64,000 nucleotides of DNA from Hetaerina americana. Lineage: Eukaryota; Arthropoda; Insecta; Odonata; Calopterygidae. Below, one piece after another: positions 46,191 through 59,004 of this stretch. The translations under genes and the position numbers were made by a program. Positions within the stretch are counted from its first letter, which is position 1; each line of letters opens with the position of its first letter. The stretch is from positions 20,821,005-20,885,004 of the forward strand of contig JAKTNV010000011.1 of assembly GCA_022747635.1 (NCBI GenBank), written 5' to 3'. The notes below the pieces were generated by a model. That model did not search any database and was not told the DNA's origin. It saw only the letters and a program-made list of their open reading frames with translations.

Positions 46191-47230
46191 AGCATTTCCC
46201 CCCCCCCTCCCCCGTCTTCCCAACCTCCTTAGCGCCATCTATAAATCAGCGGGGATGAATTTTTCTTTCCATCCGTGTTCCTTCAACGCTAAAGACTCTC
46301 TTTTAATGAGCCAGTTCCCAGAAGCGATTTCCATATTCTGTCATTTTGACTTTCTTATTTAAATTAAAATTGTCGGAACAAATGCTTGAAATAACTCTCT
46401 CCCTCCCTCTCTCTCTTTATTTCTCCTTCATTTCTGGGCCCGCCTCCAGTTCCGAAGACCGTTCCCTTCTCCAATAACTTCTCCCCTATTTACTCGTCCT
46501 TTCTCACCCTTAAATGCCCTTCCTACTCCCTCCCTCCCGCTCCCCCCCCCCGCCCCACACCCTTGACCGCCGTTGTCCTAAGTCTATCCCCCTACGACTT
46601 CACCTCCCCCCTCCAAAACTTCCCCTTTTAACTACCCACCCGTCTTTCATCCCCCCTCCTCCCCTCCCCCACAAATGTCGTTTTATTGGATGAACTTCCC
46701 ATAGGAGAATGTTGGGGTGGGTTTGTGGAGGTGATGCGGTATTCTCTCAACCACACACCCCCCCCTTCCGGCCCACGGAGACACTCCTTTCCCCCACCAC
46801 CTCCCCCCGTCCCCACCTCCTCATTCTTTTTAATAAGTCTCTCTTTATTTGAAATCATATTAAGGTGAAATTTCGTAAAAAGTTTTCAATTTGTGTTCGG
46901 GAGCAACTTTTCCTGCGACTTCCCTTTCTCTCGCTCTTCGTCTCCGCATCGCCCTGCTATTTATTTGGGTGGAGGATAAGATGGTGTAGGGGGGGGAGTG
47001 GTGATATTTTTATCTTTATTATTTGGCCAAGGGGGAGAGACGCCGAGGGGGTGTATTAGTTCGGAAAAGTGGTTTGTGGAATGGGGAAGAGGACGTTGGT
47101 GGGGATGAGGGTCAGGAGAGGGTGGAGAGAAGGGTCCGCCAGCCTCCCTGAGGTGGGAATGTGTAGTGCGACACATGGCCCAGAAACTGGTGCCGCGTCT
47201 CACCGCAACCAGCGGTGGGGAAGAGGAATT
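46190..47230. other. GC-rich strand-biased island
   Basis: C-rich on the + strand at 46198-46215 and 46390-46850 (CCCCCCCCCCGCCCC), then G-rich at 46970-47160. The skew flips near 46870-46960. Low-complexity frames only. Confidence 0.55.
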
Positions 47231-47339
47231 GAGGGCCGGTGCATGGACCCATCTGCCGTCAGATCAAAGGATTCCAAACGAATATGCTCCGCCTATGAGT
47301 TCTCTTCCTCGTCTGGCGGTACAAGTATGTAGTAGCTCT

Positions 47340-47815
47340 TGACCGAATAAGTGAGCGATCTCCTGAAGATTTTACGTAAATTGTTTGCTAATTTTCTTCG
47401 AAAAGTTTGCATTAATTTTTAGCAATATTCTTCCAAAATTAAGCATGGATATAATTAGTTTGCTTCGAAAATATTACATAAGTGTTAGGTCCTTTTTCGA
47501 AAAATTGCATACATTTTCGGTTGTTTCCTTAAAAACGTTAGGATAAAAGGCTGGTCATTTTTTTTAGAAGGTTTATTTAAATTGTTTAGGTCTTGTCTTC
47601 GTAAGAATCATTTCAACTGTGGCTATTTTTATTCGAAAATTTGGCACAAGTTATAGGTAATTTTCATATAAAAAATACAGGCTTTGAAAGTACGAGTACT
47701 TGTTTCATATATTCTATCGTTTAGCGTTGAGCAATGTAGGAACAGAACAAGACCGAGTTGAACCCCTAGCCTCTCTTGAAGAAAGATTTGAAGAAAAATA
47801 AAAAACTCTTATATG
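47340..47815. other. no recognisable feature
   Basis: AT-rich spacer. Confidence 0.4.
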
Positions 47816-47819
47816 AAAC

Positions 47820-47990
47820 GTAGTATCACATGAATCAGAAACTTGGTAAATGAGGTGAGGGGATATACGTAATAGATTGGAAGATTTTTTAGATATGTGA
47901 GTAAAGACAAAGGAAGAGTTAGGTATCGTATGGTGCCAGGATAATTGTTTAGAATAAATTCAATTAAGGCAGGAAAATGTATGTTGGAGT
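47820..47990 (+). mobile_element. LINE ORF2 remnant (degenerate)
   Basis: The + strand reads ESETW then, after a stop, GDIRNRLEDFLDM, corresponding to YGSETWTLRKEDxxRLEAFEMW. Confidence 0.5.
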
Positions 47991-47999
47991 TCGTAACAC

Positions 48000-49145
48000 T
48001 AAGTATTCAGTCTAAAAAACGTTTTACGTATTTTAATGCCAGGGTGTTATTATGGGACTCCGCGGGGCTAAGAGGTGTATCAGTGCTCCGTAAGTCAATT
48101 ATAAATCTTCCGTTGACCACTAGTTCTATCAGCTTTAATAACATAAGGCTGTAAATTTAGCACTGCCACAAATTCAAATAATTATTTCTGCAAATCTGTG
48201 TACAAGTCTATCCAAAGACAAAGGTGATTCGTATTTTTAGAAAGAGGCAACCCAGCGAAATTTGATAATAATCCCTGTAGCTTTAAAAATAACTGCACGA
48301 ATCAAGATTTGAAATAAAAAACCAAAAAATATAAAAAAATTATGTCCATCTCTATAACTAAATGGTCCATGACCTACATATTTTTAGAAGATTTATTCAT
48401 CAAAAAATGTTTGATGTGGCTTGTAAGGGGTTTAACATTTTTAGGGACAAATAAATGAAACCGCCTTCATATTTCAGCGCTTTCTTCTCTGGAAGTAGCG
48501 AGCACCGAGGTACAGTAAGCGTTTGAATGAGTTTCCAAAGCTATGGCTTTAACAAATGTATAAAAAAATATGAAAATGGCATCATATTAAACCCTTGTTA
48601 GCACAAATAATACTCCCCATGCCTCCATATATCCATTTGGAAGGTGCCTTCAAGTTTTAAGATGTCCTAATTTTTTTTACGGAGAACTATCTACAAGAGG
48701 AAGTTGAAATTTCTGTTACCTATCAACATAATTTTCCTATAGACTTGGTCATTTTCCACAAAGTCGACGCGATGATTTCATGACCGCCAGGAACGCTTAT
48801 ATATGATGTCCCATTTTGCTCACTGGATAAACCAGTTGATCCGTGGGTGAGGCTTGTTGGGGTCGTTGTCATATGACGCTTGGCCTTGTTTTGAGCTATC
48901 TCACCCACGAACGCACATTTAGTACACATCCATAACACCATCTCCGCATAATTCTCTCTATCATGAATTACTATGGGTTTTAAACCACGCAAGTGGAGAA
49001 AATGGAGAATTGCACGTTGTTCGTGTGCAGGAAAAGACGCCTATTTCAGTATTGGAAACTATTTAATTTCCTTCTTCAATATTTCATCTTGTCTATCGCT
49101 CTTCACGTCTCTCTAAATCGCTCTCCATTCTTCTATCTCAAAAGT
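48000..49145. other. no recognisable feature
   Basis: AT-rich; the 89-codon - strand frame at 48723-48992 matches nothing known to me. Confidence 0.4.
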
Positions 49146-49149
49146 CACT

Positions 49150-49355
49150 ATCCCACAACTATCAATTGATCCTCGATCTGCCCTCTTCGAATTCCGCCAT
49201 GAAGCTTCAGATCTTCCTTCACAGTTTTTCATTACTACCTTGTTCGAAATTCTCTCTATCCAATTTATTGTCTCCATTATTCTCCACGCTAGCCTCTCTC
49301 AAAGTCTCCTAATCCACGCTCATCCTCTCGCACGAAAGACTACGCCCTTTATATG
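49150..49355 (-). mobile_element. LINE ORF2 remnant
   Basis: The - strand reads AWRIMETINWIERISNKVVM, matching VWRRMEKISWTERxSNEEVL. Flanks are degenerate. Confidence 0.75.
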
Positions 49356-49359
49356 AACA

Positions 49360-49960
49360 GTAAGTTCCAATCTGACGAATTCCATAAGTGTGCTACTTTC
49401 TTTCCTCCATTCCTCTCCTTCTCTTCGCCTTCCACTATTCACCACCTTCCCAAGTCACGGATATTTTCCCTCCAAACCCCATCCCTTCTCCAATTTATTA
49501 CATTTTCGCCCAGCCCACTCCTCGACTTCCTTATTACCCCCCCTCCTATTTTTGTCTCCTTCCCTCTGGAACATTAAGGGGCCAAAACTCTTCCTAGAGC
49601 AACTCCCCCAACTCCTTCCCCATCCCTCCGCCTTCAGTTCCCCTCTCACTCCGACCCTCCCCCACTTTCACTCCCGCCCTGCCCCCTTCCCGCGGCATCC
49701 CTCTGGGGAACTCCGTCGCCCCCCCTTGCCATAACAGATTTCCATTAATTCTATTCCATCTGTCCTCCCACGCACCCCGCCCCCAAACTCTCCTCTCGGG
49801 CCCGCTTAGTTCACCACCCCCACGCCAGCGCCAATTCTCCTCCCATCCCACCCCAAACCATCTCCCCCACCCCCTTTCTTCTCACTCCAAGCCCACCCTC
49901 GTTTAAGTCGAAGGGGCTTGCGGAGGGGGGCGGGCGGACACAGAGCCCACTTCCCGGCGG
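49360..49960. other. C-rich strand-biased island
   Basis: C/T-rich + strand (CCCTCCCCCAC, CCACCCCCACG) up to 49910, then a short G-rich part. Overlapping low-complexity frames. Confidence 0.55.
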
Positions 49961-49964
49961 TCGT

Positions 49965-50655
49965 GTGGGACATAAGGAGTGCGATTCTCCAAACCCAGTT
50001 TAACCCTCGGATGCCAGGCCTCCCGTAATTCAGCGACCTTAACTGTTAGTCCACCTGATTTTTGATGGGCCGAGGGACTACGCGTTGCTACTGTTCAGAG
50101 TCCCACCTATTCCTAAAATAAATACCCAAAAACCCTGAATTTGAATAAACCATTATTTATGCAATAATTAATGTTTGGATAATTTTTTTTATCTCGACGT
50201 AATGTTTGCGAAATATGGTAGGATAGATGAACTGTTAACAAAAAGTGCGACGGCTGACAGCTTGCTGTTAGCATGTAATAGCAATAGAATGCCGGGTTAG
50301 GATTGGTTTTCGATGGACCCTAACTCTACTTCACTGCTGGCGCTGCTGTTCTTCTTACGCCCAGCTAACGCGGCGCGTACGAAAATCCCGAAGTGCATAT
50401 TGCAAGACATCTTCAGCCCCGAAGACGTGTCCCTACTGACTTACTACTTTCTCCCACCTTCAATTCCATTCTAAATGCCTAATCTTTACCTCCATTCATC
50501 TCGAGTTCCCAAAATACTCCCCTCTTGTTTTAGAGAAACTCTCTTTGTAAAATTGCCCATTAATTTGTCTAATTGTCTTCATTAATTTATTCTTGAATCG
50601 GTTTCACACTTTATGGCATCATCAAATACATTTCTTTTTATGATTGTCCACGAGA
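49965..50655. other. no recognisable feature
   Basis: Mixed sequence; nothing identified. Confidence 0.4.
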
Positions 50656-50657
50656 CC

Positions 50658-50704
<47 letters not shown>

Positions 50705-50713
50705 CATATATAT

Positions 50714-50793
<80 letters not shown>

Positions 50794-50802
50794 ATATATA
50801 TT
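50658..50802. repeat. (TA)n and (TG)n microsatellite
   Basis: TA tract with ACATA interruptions, then about 15 TG units (50751-50785) and a short TA end. Confidence 0.97.
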
Positions 50803-50845
50803 TTTTTAATGTATAAACACTCTCCAATACGAAAATCCGCCACAT

Positions 50846-51000
50846 CGTGAACACATATTCATTCTCATGGAAATAGATATAAGGAAAAGGGATAGAAACA
50901 CGTATAAAAGACGAACACAGGATTGGTGGGGAAGGTGCAATCAAGCAGATCACAAACGTAAAAAAGCTTCCTTGACCGGGACCCTGTCTTTCTAAACTGT
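50846..51000 (+). repeat. dispersed repeat B, copy 2
   Basis: Matches 63865-64000 along its length: ATTCATTCTCATGGAAATAG, GGAAAAGGGATAG, GGTGGGGAA and CTTCCTTGACCGGG. Its far end reads as a degenerate tRNA B-box region on the - strand. Confidence 0.75.
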
Positions 51001-51059
51001 CTATTTCTTTTTTATGTAAATGAAGCGGAGTAATAAAAAAAATCACTCTAGCCTCTTCG

Positions 51060-51725
51060 ATCAATTAAATGCTCGGCGAAATGGGAATTTTCGGGCTAAA
51101 AAGGGGCTGCTGTGTTCCCGGGATCTGGTATCAGATCCCTGATTCCTCCCGTTATATAATCCAAAACGCCATACCGGCATAAGCGTGACGGTTTCACTGG
51201 CCATCAGTTTTATTAACTGTTGTCTACCGCTCAGTGTAGGTTTTCGATTGACTCGGGTACTAATAAGTGCGGCTACAACTAAAACTATCCTAAACGTTCT
51301 GAAACCCCACATTCCAATACAACAGTTTGTAAGTGTAACTCCACGTACTTTAAGTCCTCACGCTATCTTTCATCATCTGTTTCTAAGTAGGTGACCCTTA
51401 GCTTTATAATGTATTTCCTTCCTTCAATTTGCTCCCTCCCTCCTTGTGGGTTGTTGGTATAAGTAAGGATGTGATAGTTCCTTCAATTCCGGTCGTTGTT
51501 TAATTACCCTCTCAAAGGGTATTCGGAATCAGTTTCTCTCTTCTTTGCCTGTAAAAATTTACTACTTTAGATTCACTGTTCACTCAATTTTAGAGGTATT
51601 TCTTGGCTTGTTTTCTTCGTAAATCCATTTACTTTCATCGTTCTTCCTCAACACCGTAATTTCGACACATTTCCAATCCTTTGCTGCACCCATCGTACAC
51701 GCAAAGAAAATGTGTAATGCTTTAA
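51060..51725. other. no recognisable feature
   Basis: An 83-codon - strand frame (51061-51312) was read and not recognised. Confidence 0.35.
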
Positions 51726-51729
51726 TTAC

Positions 51730-51890
51730 TTTCATGTGTCTGTATTCTTTTAGCAGATGTCTCTCATGATAGAAGGCCTTCTTCGCTACCCTTTTCCTGA
51801 TTTATCTGCCGATCTTCCTTCTTCCATCGCTAGTGATCTTGCTTCTTAAGTAGAAGAACTCTTCCAGCTGTTCCAGCGTAAATTTTCTCT
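51730..51890 (-). mobile_element. LINE reverse transcriptase fragment (thumb)
   Basis: The - strand reads LEEFFYLRSKITSDGRRK, the FxYLGSxITxDGRxxxDIxxRI segment of the main LINE family, and then a degenerate KKAF-like stretch. Confidence 0.75.
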
Positions 51891-51999
51891 AATCTTAATT
51901 AGAGATTCACTTCCCAACTTCGATTATTCATTGCATGAGTATTTTTCTTGTTAAAGTTGAGGTTTTAATTTTTCATTTCCTGCTCCATGTTTTTTTTAG

Positions 52000-52745
52000 T
52001 ATTCTCATCTAGTCTTCTTTCTTCATTGCGTTGCTTATTTCTAAGGATATAACCTCTTCTTTACATTGCTTATTCATTCATTCAAGGTTTGGCAATAGTT
52101 AAAGATATGTTTTAGACGGTCTCTAAAGACTACATCTCTGAGTGCCTAAAATCTTTTGGGTATCGTGAACACTTCCTTTCGTTCACATTAGAATATTTTC
52201 TTCTCAAAATCTCCCTGCCTCCACGCTGTCTAAGTAGTCTACGCACTTCCTTCCTCCACTCCACTTCCCTAGCTTTCTTTCTTCTGTCTTCAATATAAGA
52301 CTACCTTTCAGTATTTATTCTGATTTTTTCACATTTCTCCCAGTAGCTTTCTCCTTTCACCCAAGCTTTTTATAAACCTCGGCATTTGTCTCACTCTTTA
52401 TCCAATTAATTTTCTCCATTCTATGCCACTCATTTCGGAAGCCTCAAATTTGCACTCGTCCTCTTACCTCAAAGACCAGGTCTCACGTCCATTCAGAAGA
52501 ACTATTCCCCATTAAAAAGTTTTTTAAACTTATTTTTACTTGAAATCTTTACTCAAGTGTACCCGTCATCGATTCTCCTCGTCTCTCAAGTGCCTCTTTC
52601 GCTAACGCGCTTCTTCTCCAAAGGTCCCCTCACTAATACTTTTATATTTAGCGTACCACTTGTGCTTTATAATTCTGCCCAAGTACGCGAAACTAACCAC
52701 CTTCTCTTGTTAAATTATCCACCTCTTACTTTAGCATTTAACTAA
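52000..52745 (-). mobile_element. LINE ORF2 remnant, thumb to 3' tail
   Basis: On the - strand, over many frameshifts: YLGRIIKHKW (thumb), GRETWSLR, EWHRMEKINWIKSETNAEVY, SLILKTEER and VDYLDSVEAGRF, then the 3' tail with GAGACCGTCTAAAACATATC. It spans the C-terminal third of ORF2 in the right order. Confidence 0.85.
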
Positions 52746-52749
52746 ACTT

Positions 52750-54845
52750 TAATGCTTCCCGATAATATGAGGTCGGTAATAGTCAAAATACATTGAAATA
52801 GCCGTATCAGAAATACCAAATCGTATTAAAGGAATGTTCATTTATACCTACTCATCAGTATATTCGTACTAGTCATATTTAGTATTTTTCGAGATAATAC
52901 AAGAAAGCACTTCTCTTAGCAGAGCGTATGCGTCTAAAAAATACAATTTCAAAATTTATTAAATCCGTTTTTCCTGTGGTCACGCTTTGATAACTAATAA
53001 TACTATATTGAGACACCAAAGTCTAGTTAGCCCAAAATTATAGTTATTACATCCCACCTGTCACGGTTTTTAACATCCCCCTACTCAGAGTATATTGTTC
53101 ATATTACCCATTTTTAACTTTTTGCTTAAATTTAGCATCTCGGACAGTTTTTTCGACGCTTGAAATTCATTCAAGACTCCCCTTAGTTTCATTTTCGACA
53201 TTGAAACCCTTGCGCTTCTGATCTTCCAGCTAAGGTTCTTCAAGCTTCGTTGCTCAACCAGGGTCTATGCCCGTGGCGTTGGCCTAGACGATACATTTTT
53301 GGAGAGTGGCGAGGTTAAGGTAGATCCTTTTGTGTTCTCAGTCATACTAAGGTTATTTTAAAGAAGAAACAAAATATTTGTAAAAAATATTTTACCGATG
53401 AGCGCTCTCGTCAGTCGCAGACTTTCCCGGCTTCACGGTGTGTCATATTCAGATGCAACGCCTATTGCGTTTGTACGTATGACCTTTTTATCCTATTTTT
53501 ATATTTCAAGAACATTGCAGCCATTACTCGGAAAAGATCGAGAATGGAAATGGACTAAAAGGCAGTTATTTTCATTTAAACCTAGTCTCTTATTTTTAGA
53601 AATCGTGAAAATCTAAAGCTATAAATTCCCATCGGATTTCTAAATACTGTGCTTTGGTTTATATCTATTTTAATTCGTAAATGTGGGCGCGAGAGGAGTA
53701 AGTATAGCACGTATCCATTTCAGTTTTAGCCTGCTCCGTGCTCTTGCTGTGTGATACTACTTTTTTTTGCTTCATTAATCGTCTCCTATCCTTCTCAGAG
53801 TTGCAGTATTTTTGAAATTACCTCGTATCATGAACGTGAGCCATGTCTGTTACCTTCGCGTGCGGGGATACACGAGTTTTTCTTCATAGTTCACGGCGAA
53901 ATCTTCATTTTGAATGCAGCATTGAAATTGGAGAAAATACTCCTTCGGGATGGATGAAGTTTTATTTTTCGTTATCATCTTTTGGAACGTTTTCGGGTAT
54001 TCGTGTCAGCTGGTGGTTTTTTTCGAAGTGTAGCTTACCTAGCACTCTTACCAGTCTCGGTGTAACTTATTCATCCTTTCCCCTTTCTTTTCGTCCTTTT
54101 TGCTTTATGTTTATTTTAATGCTGGCTTTCACATTTATGTCTTTTCAATTTTTCATTAGCCATTTTGCCCCCACAAATCAACTTTCTCAATGGCAACAAT
54201 TGTAAGAATAGTACGTCCTTATTTCCTAGGAAAAAGTAATGACATTGTATGGTATATTCATTCCCCTAAGATACGCGCTTCGATATTTAAATCAGTATTA
54301 GAATCAATTCTTTCAATGTTTTAAGAGTTTCCACTTCAATTATTTCTACTGACAATTTACTAAATTACTCACGTTATCGCGTGGCATGATTGCTACTGTC
54401 TCCCATTTTTATTAATTGACCTGACAACATTTTTACATAGGAAGAAGCGGTGTCTCGTGTATCATGTTTGGTTTTCACATCGATGGCGAGTCGGTATCCG
54501 TTTTTTTAAATTTTGGCTTTCAAAGTATGCAATTTTGCAATCGGCTTCTGTATTGAGCCTCTAAATGGAATCAGTAGATCATTTGGCGTCTAAGGAGTCA
54601 AACGGAATAATATATTTCAGGCGTGCACACGTGATTATCAACTTCAACTTAGTATATGAAATTCTTTAAGAACGTTTACCAAGTCGGGACAATCCATTAC
54701 ATATATTTGTAGATTGAATCCTGTCGGATATGGGGCAATCAAGGAAAATAAATACCCGATTGATTTCAGTTTTATTATTTTTTCCTTTGTCTTTTTACAG
54801 TTTGACTACCATGTTAATCCTGAATTATTATTACCATCATTATTA
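52750..54845. other. no recognisable feature
   Basis: AT-rich. Frames at 53398-53616 and 53843-54205 (+) were read and show no family motif. Confidence 0.4.
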
Positions 54846-54849
54846 TTGG

Positions 54850-55012
54850 TATTTTATTGGGTAGTAGGTTTTAGATGAACACAGCCATTGTGCAATTGTA
54901 CAAAAATGCATATACTTGCCTCTCCTAACAAAAAGCACAATCCAGAATCTGACACTACCATAAGGTCCTTTCCAACTCCGTATACTTCCTTCCTCCCTTC
55001 ATTTCATCTACA
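54850..55012 (-). mobile_element. LINE 3' tail remnant (weak)
   Basis: On the - strand GTATACGGAGTTGGAAAGG, then a GTTAGGAGAGGCAAG stretch and TCATCTAAAACCTACTA follow the order of the family end and tail. Confidence 0.5.
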
Positions 55013-55013
55013 T

Positions 55014-55075
55014 CTACTTAATACCCCGCCAGCCGCCGCAAGGGCGTGTGGCGGGGGGTGTTAGGACACCACCCG
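55014..55075. repeat. dispersed repeat C, copy 2
   Basis: TACCCCGCCAGCCGCCGCAA, GGGCGTGTGGCGGGGGGTGT and TAGGACACCACCC match 12588 and, in part, 60850-60920. No SINE follows this copy. Confidence 0.65.
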
Positions 55076-55079
55076 TAAT

Positions 55080-55395
55080 TTGAAAAAAAAACCGCATGCT
55101 AGAACCACAAATTCATACATCCACAAAAAAAACATGGCATACATTCATGCAAGAACATTTACACCCCACACATGCAAACACTCAAACTACATCTTACATA
55201 CACATGCACCTGAAAGTATAGTATACCTAACAGCTTTGCAGTGTTTAACTTTGCTCCGATTCGTAAATTCAATGTTTTTAATATTTCCAAACTGACTTCG
55301 GTTTCTTACTATTATGATTTCTGATTGTTCGGGGAAAGAATGAGTATTTGCACCTATCTGTCCTGGAATCTATCTCCCTTATTCCAAATTTTTTT
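55080..55395. other. no recognisable feature
   Basis: A/C-rich start, then AT-rich; no gene. Confidence 0.4.
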
Positions 55396-55399
55396 ATTA

Positions 55400-55650
55400 A
55401 TTATTAATTTCGTCCAACATGCCTGTCCTATTCCTTCCTCTTGCTTGTTTGCCTAAAATTCTCCTCTCTGTCACAGTCTTCAATATCCCATCGCTAATAA
55501 AAACGCCGTGCATCCATCTTTCCTGTCTCCTTTTGACTTCTTACAAAATCGTCCCTCTTCCTCCACCATGCCTAGCACTTCTTTGTTTGTTTTCATTTCA
55601 GTTAATTTCAACCTTTTCATCCTTCTCCACACCCACAATTCCTGAATAAT
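55400..55650 (-). mobile_element. LINE ORF2 C-terminal remnant
   Basis: The - strand reads WVWRRMKRLKLTEMKTNKEV, then LGMVEEEGRFCKKSKGDRKD and, in another frame, GILKTVTERRILGKQARG. This is close to the 35290 copy with at least two frameshifts. Confidence 0.88.
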
Positions 55651-55654
55651 CTAT

Positions 55655-56080
55655 TAAAAAATATCACTCGTGTTCGTATCTCGAGGTTTTTCTGATTTTT
55701 ATTCCATGAGCGTCCGTATGCTGCACGTTGTATCTTGTTCTGGAATTTATATATCTGAGATTTGAAACGTCTTTTTATAAAGTATTCATCAAAATGTTTT
55801 AACCATAAAAACTTAAAACTTCGAATCATATTTTAAGATATTTTTTATTTTTGATGTTTTATTTCGTATATATTTGCTAATAGAAAAAAGTTGTAAGTTA
55901 ACAAGATGAAATGTTATAAAGGACGATCGGAGGAAGTGATTTGTTTGGAATATGATTCGTTAGAAGTGATTTTGCAAATTTATGAACTTGTGTGCGGTCA
56001 AATTACAGGGCTAAAATTATGTAAAAAGGTTACTAGAAATAAAAAAAAATTATGAAATATTTGATATGAAAAGTAGCTCC
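55655..56080. other. no recognisable feature
   Basis: AT-rich spacer. Confidence 0.4.
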
Positions 56081-56084
56081 ATGG

Positions 56085-56290
56085 TTTTTTTGATTGGCGG
56101 AGGTGTACAGATAGTCTTGCTTAGGAATACAAAGTGGGAGTAAGAGATATTGAGAGGCATTGAGATTTTTAAGTAAGTGATAGGCGGGAGAATGGTGAAT
56201 ACGCTTGGGGATATGCGAGAAAAGATTGGGACGGAAGTTCGGGAGTCAGAAAATATGAAGAGTTAAAGATGGAAACTTTCTGTATTGAGT
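56085..56290 (+). mobile_element. LINE ORF2 C-terminal remnant (degenerate)
   Basis: The + strand keeps TTTGATTGGCGGAGG and, near its end, GSSGVRKYEELKM, the RKYSELKM terminus of the family. Confidence 0.6.
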
Positions 56291-56299
56291 GAGTTGTTT

Positions 56300-57235
56300 T
56301 TTCCGAGCGGAAGTGCTTTTCAGAAGTTCGTGACGTTTGATAATTTTTTTTGAGATCGCGCTAACTCTAGTCAGTAGATAAGTATCGTGAAAGCGATGAA
56401 TGTGCATCCCAAATTCTCACGTAGTCAAGTAACGTAAACTTGTTAATCTGGTTATATGAACAAAAGAACCCAGAATCGTGCGTGTGACGAAAGGATTATG
56501 TTAGTACAGGGAAATCCGGAAGAAATTAGGAAAAGTTAGGATCTTTCTTAAGGTAACTTAAAAGTGAGACTCTTTTCTTAGCCAATCTGAAAAGTCATCG
56601 CCACGAAACTATCCATTTATGTTTATTATCAATTCCTTATCTTGCATCATCATTGATTGTATTGAATTCGACTAATATAACTCATTCATAACTGACAAAT
56701 TAAAATCACTCCGAAAATAGCCATATTTCATATATCTAACCGTCCATCATTTCGGCGATGTATGCCAATAATCAAGGTTGCTGATCGGTTGATAACCCTT
56801 CATTGCATTAAGTGCGAAAATTTACGAGGTGAATTTTATTTTTCGTTATATACATGTCATAAAATTACACATAGTAAGGCCTGATACGTCTTTTTATGCA
56901 CCAGTTCAAACTCTTCATCGACAATGAGATGAAATGATTGAGTGGAATTGAATGGGTTTGGATCATAATGGGTTTGTTGTTTCCTGTTCAACTAGCCCCG
57001 ATGCACACTTGAAACTAAATTTGCTTCTTTTCCGGCATTATCCAAAATAGCCCTCCAATTATTATCGTTATACCTATAATTCCAACGACCACCACGCTTT
57101 TGTCTCCTTGGCAGTGCTTGGCAACCAATGACAAGGAAGGACCGAGCGGTCTAACTCCCCGTCGTCGAGGATAAGAAGCCAGGGCCTAAAATTGCACGGT
57201 CACACACACCCCCTACCTCCATAAAAAGGTTTTCA
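56300..57235. other. no recognisable feature
   Basis: AT-rich; nothing identified. Confidence 0.4.
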
Positions 57236-57239
57236 CTCA

Positions 57240-58490
57240 TTAACCGTCATTTAGGGAACATGGCGAGGGTGAGGAAATAGAATAAAGTGAGAGAGAGAGT
57301 GAGTGACGACGGACCTTTTTAATATATAATTTTTTCTCGCCTCCCCCACCAACCCCTGTCGATCCACTCCTCACTCTTGATTCTCCAGACTCCTTTCTCT
57401 TCTCTTCGCCGAGCACCCCCGTGGTACCTCTCTCTCCCCGGCATCGGATGACGGGTGTGAAGGAAGTGTCGGAAAAAGGGGGACAGGGTCGGAAAATCTT
57501 ATTCTTCACCCGAAAAATATTCCTTATATCCGAACCTCCTTTTACCCCCCCCCCCTCACCCCTCCCCCCTCCAAAGCACTTTCTCGTCCAAAAACCTCCC
57601 CCATCCCACCCCAAACCTCCCCCTGATTTATTATTTTCGTCCCGAACCCAAAATTTGTCATTTCGAGAGGACCCTGATCTAAACTTCTTCCCTTCCCTAT
57701 CCCTAACCCTGCACTGTCCTCGTTTTAACCCCCCCCCCCCTCTTCATCCCCTCCCGTCCCGGAGACATGTCTTCTTCGCTCCCGTTACCTCCTCCATCCC
57801 AATCTTCACTCGGGGTGAGGGGAAAAATTGGATGGGGTGGAGAAAAAATTTAGAATATATATATATAATAAAATCCATCCCCAAAACCGCGTTCTCGCTT
57901 AGGTCTTCGTTTTTCCCCCACCCCCTCATACACACCACCAAACTACTCCGCGACCCCCTCCCCCCCTACTAATTTCTCACACCGGCCCCGGTTCTCCTGC
58001 TCTCTTGTCCCCATCCCCGTCCTCGCTAAACCCTCCCACCCCCCTTCCCTTATCGAAAGTCCTCTCTCCCTTCGCAGGCGTAAGACGTCCGGTGACTCTG
58101 AAAATTGTCACCTCTTTAAATTTTACATTCAATTTTGCCGTCCCCAGAATTTGATTAGGTTGAGACGGCCCGGGGAGGGCGGGGTTTCGGAGGGCTCCAT
58201 GTGTTAGTGCGTGGGTGTGTCTGAGTGGAGAGAGTGGGGGAGTTTGGAATTCTTCTGACGGTTTCCTCCTGGTGGAAAATTAATGTTGTTATAGATTCAG
58301 GCGCGCGGGGGTGTGAGCGATGTGGAGGCGATGTTGGGGGGTTGGGAGGTGAGAGGTGTCGGGATTAGGGTGGCGCAAGTGAAAGTGTCGTGGGAGGGGG
58401 TGAGGAAGGGTGGAGGTTTGGAAAGGAGGAAGGGGATGGCACCACGCGGGGGAGAGGAGAAGGAAGCCGGGCTCTTGTTTGAGTACGTGT
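57240..58490. other. large GC-rich strand-biased island
   Basis: C-rich on the + strand from 57340 to 58080 with runs such as CCCCCCCCCCTC, then G-rich from 58160 to 58470. Overlapping frames of 124 (-) and 183 (+) codons are low complexity. Confidence 0.55.
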
Positions 58491-58659
58491 TGGGCACATT
58501 GGTCGGAAATGATCGTCTTGCTTGCCATTATTGCATATTAATTGTAGTTTATCAGTAATTCAGCAAAATTTAACGTCAATGGCCTCTGGAATTAACCAGT
58601 CGCGCACGGCCCTGAATGCACTAAAACTACGCGTTGCAATAATTCATCTATTTTTAACA

Positions 58660-59000
58660 CAACATACTTTCTTTCCCTCGCTCAACCTTTCATCCTCTCA
58701 AATTATGCCTGATATTTTCATCCCTATAATTCGCTTGCCCAACATTCCCGTCGCCATCGCAATTTTAAGCATTCCATCGCCAACCAATATGAACTGAATG
58801 CACTTTTCCCACTGTTTTCGAATTTCTACCTGGAAACCTTCTTTCCTCCTTTGATTGAGCTTGTTCGTTTTTTTTCTTTTCCGTTCATTTTACTTTTTCC
58901 GTAGTCCTCCAAACTTGCATCTCGAACGTCCACAGTCTACTTACACTTATCCTCTTGTCTCGACCACCCAAGTTTTCGAGTCGTGTTGAACTGCGTTCCA
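58660..59000 (-). mobile_element. LINE ORF2 remnant (degenerate)
   Basis: On the - strand GAGGACTACGGAAAAAGTAA, AATGAACGGAAAAGAAA, TTGGTTGGCGATGGAATGC, TTAAAATTGCGATGGCGACG and GGAATGTTGGGCAAGCG keep the order of the family from the RRMEKxxWTEK segment to the ILKTVIEGRMLGKR segment. Confidence 0.7.
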
Positions 59001-59004
59001 TATA

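Noticed and set aside
50405..50430. possible further hammerhead core (CTTCAGCCCCGAAGACG)
   Set aside because: It is only a short inverted repeat; the required core and GAA with a following palindrome are not in place.
57421..57972. 183-codon + strand frame
   Set aside because: Pro/Ser-rich translation of a C-rich island that ends in low-complexity sequence; overlaps opposing frames.
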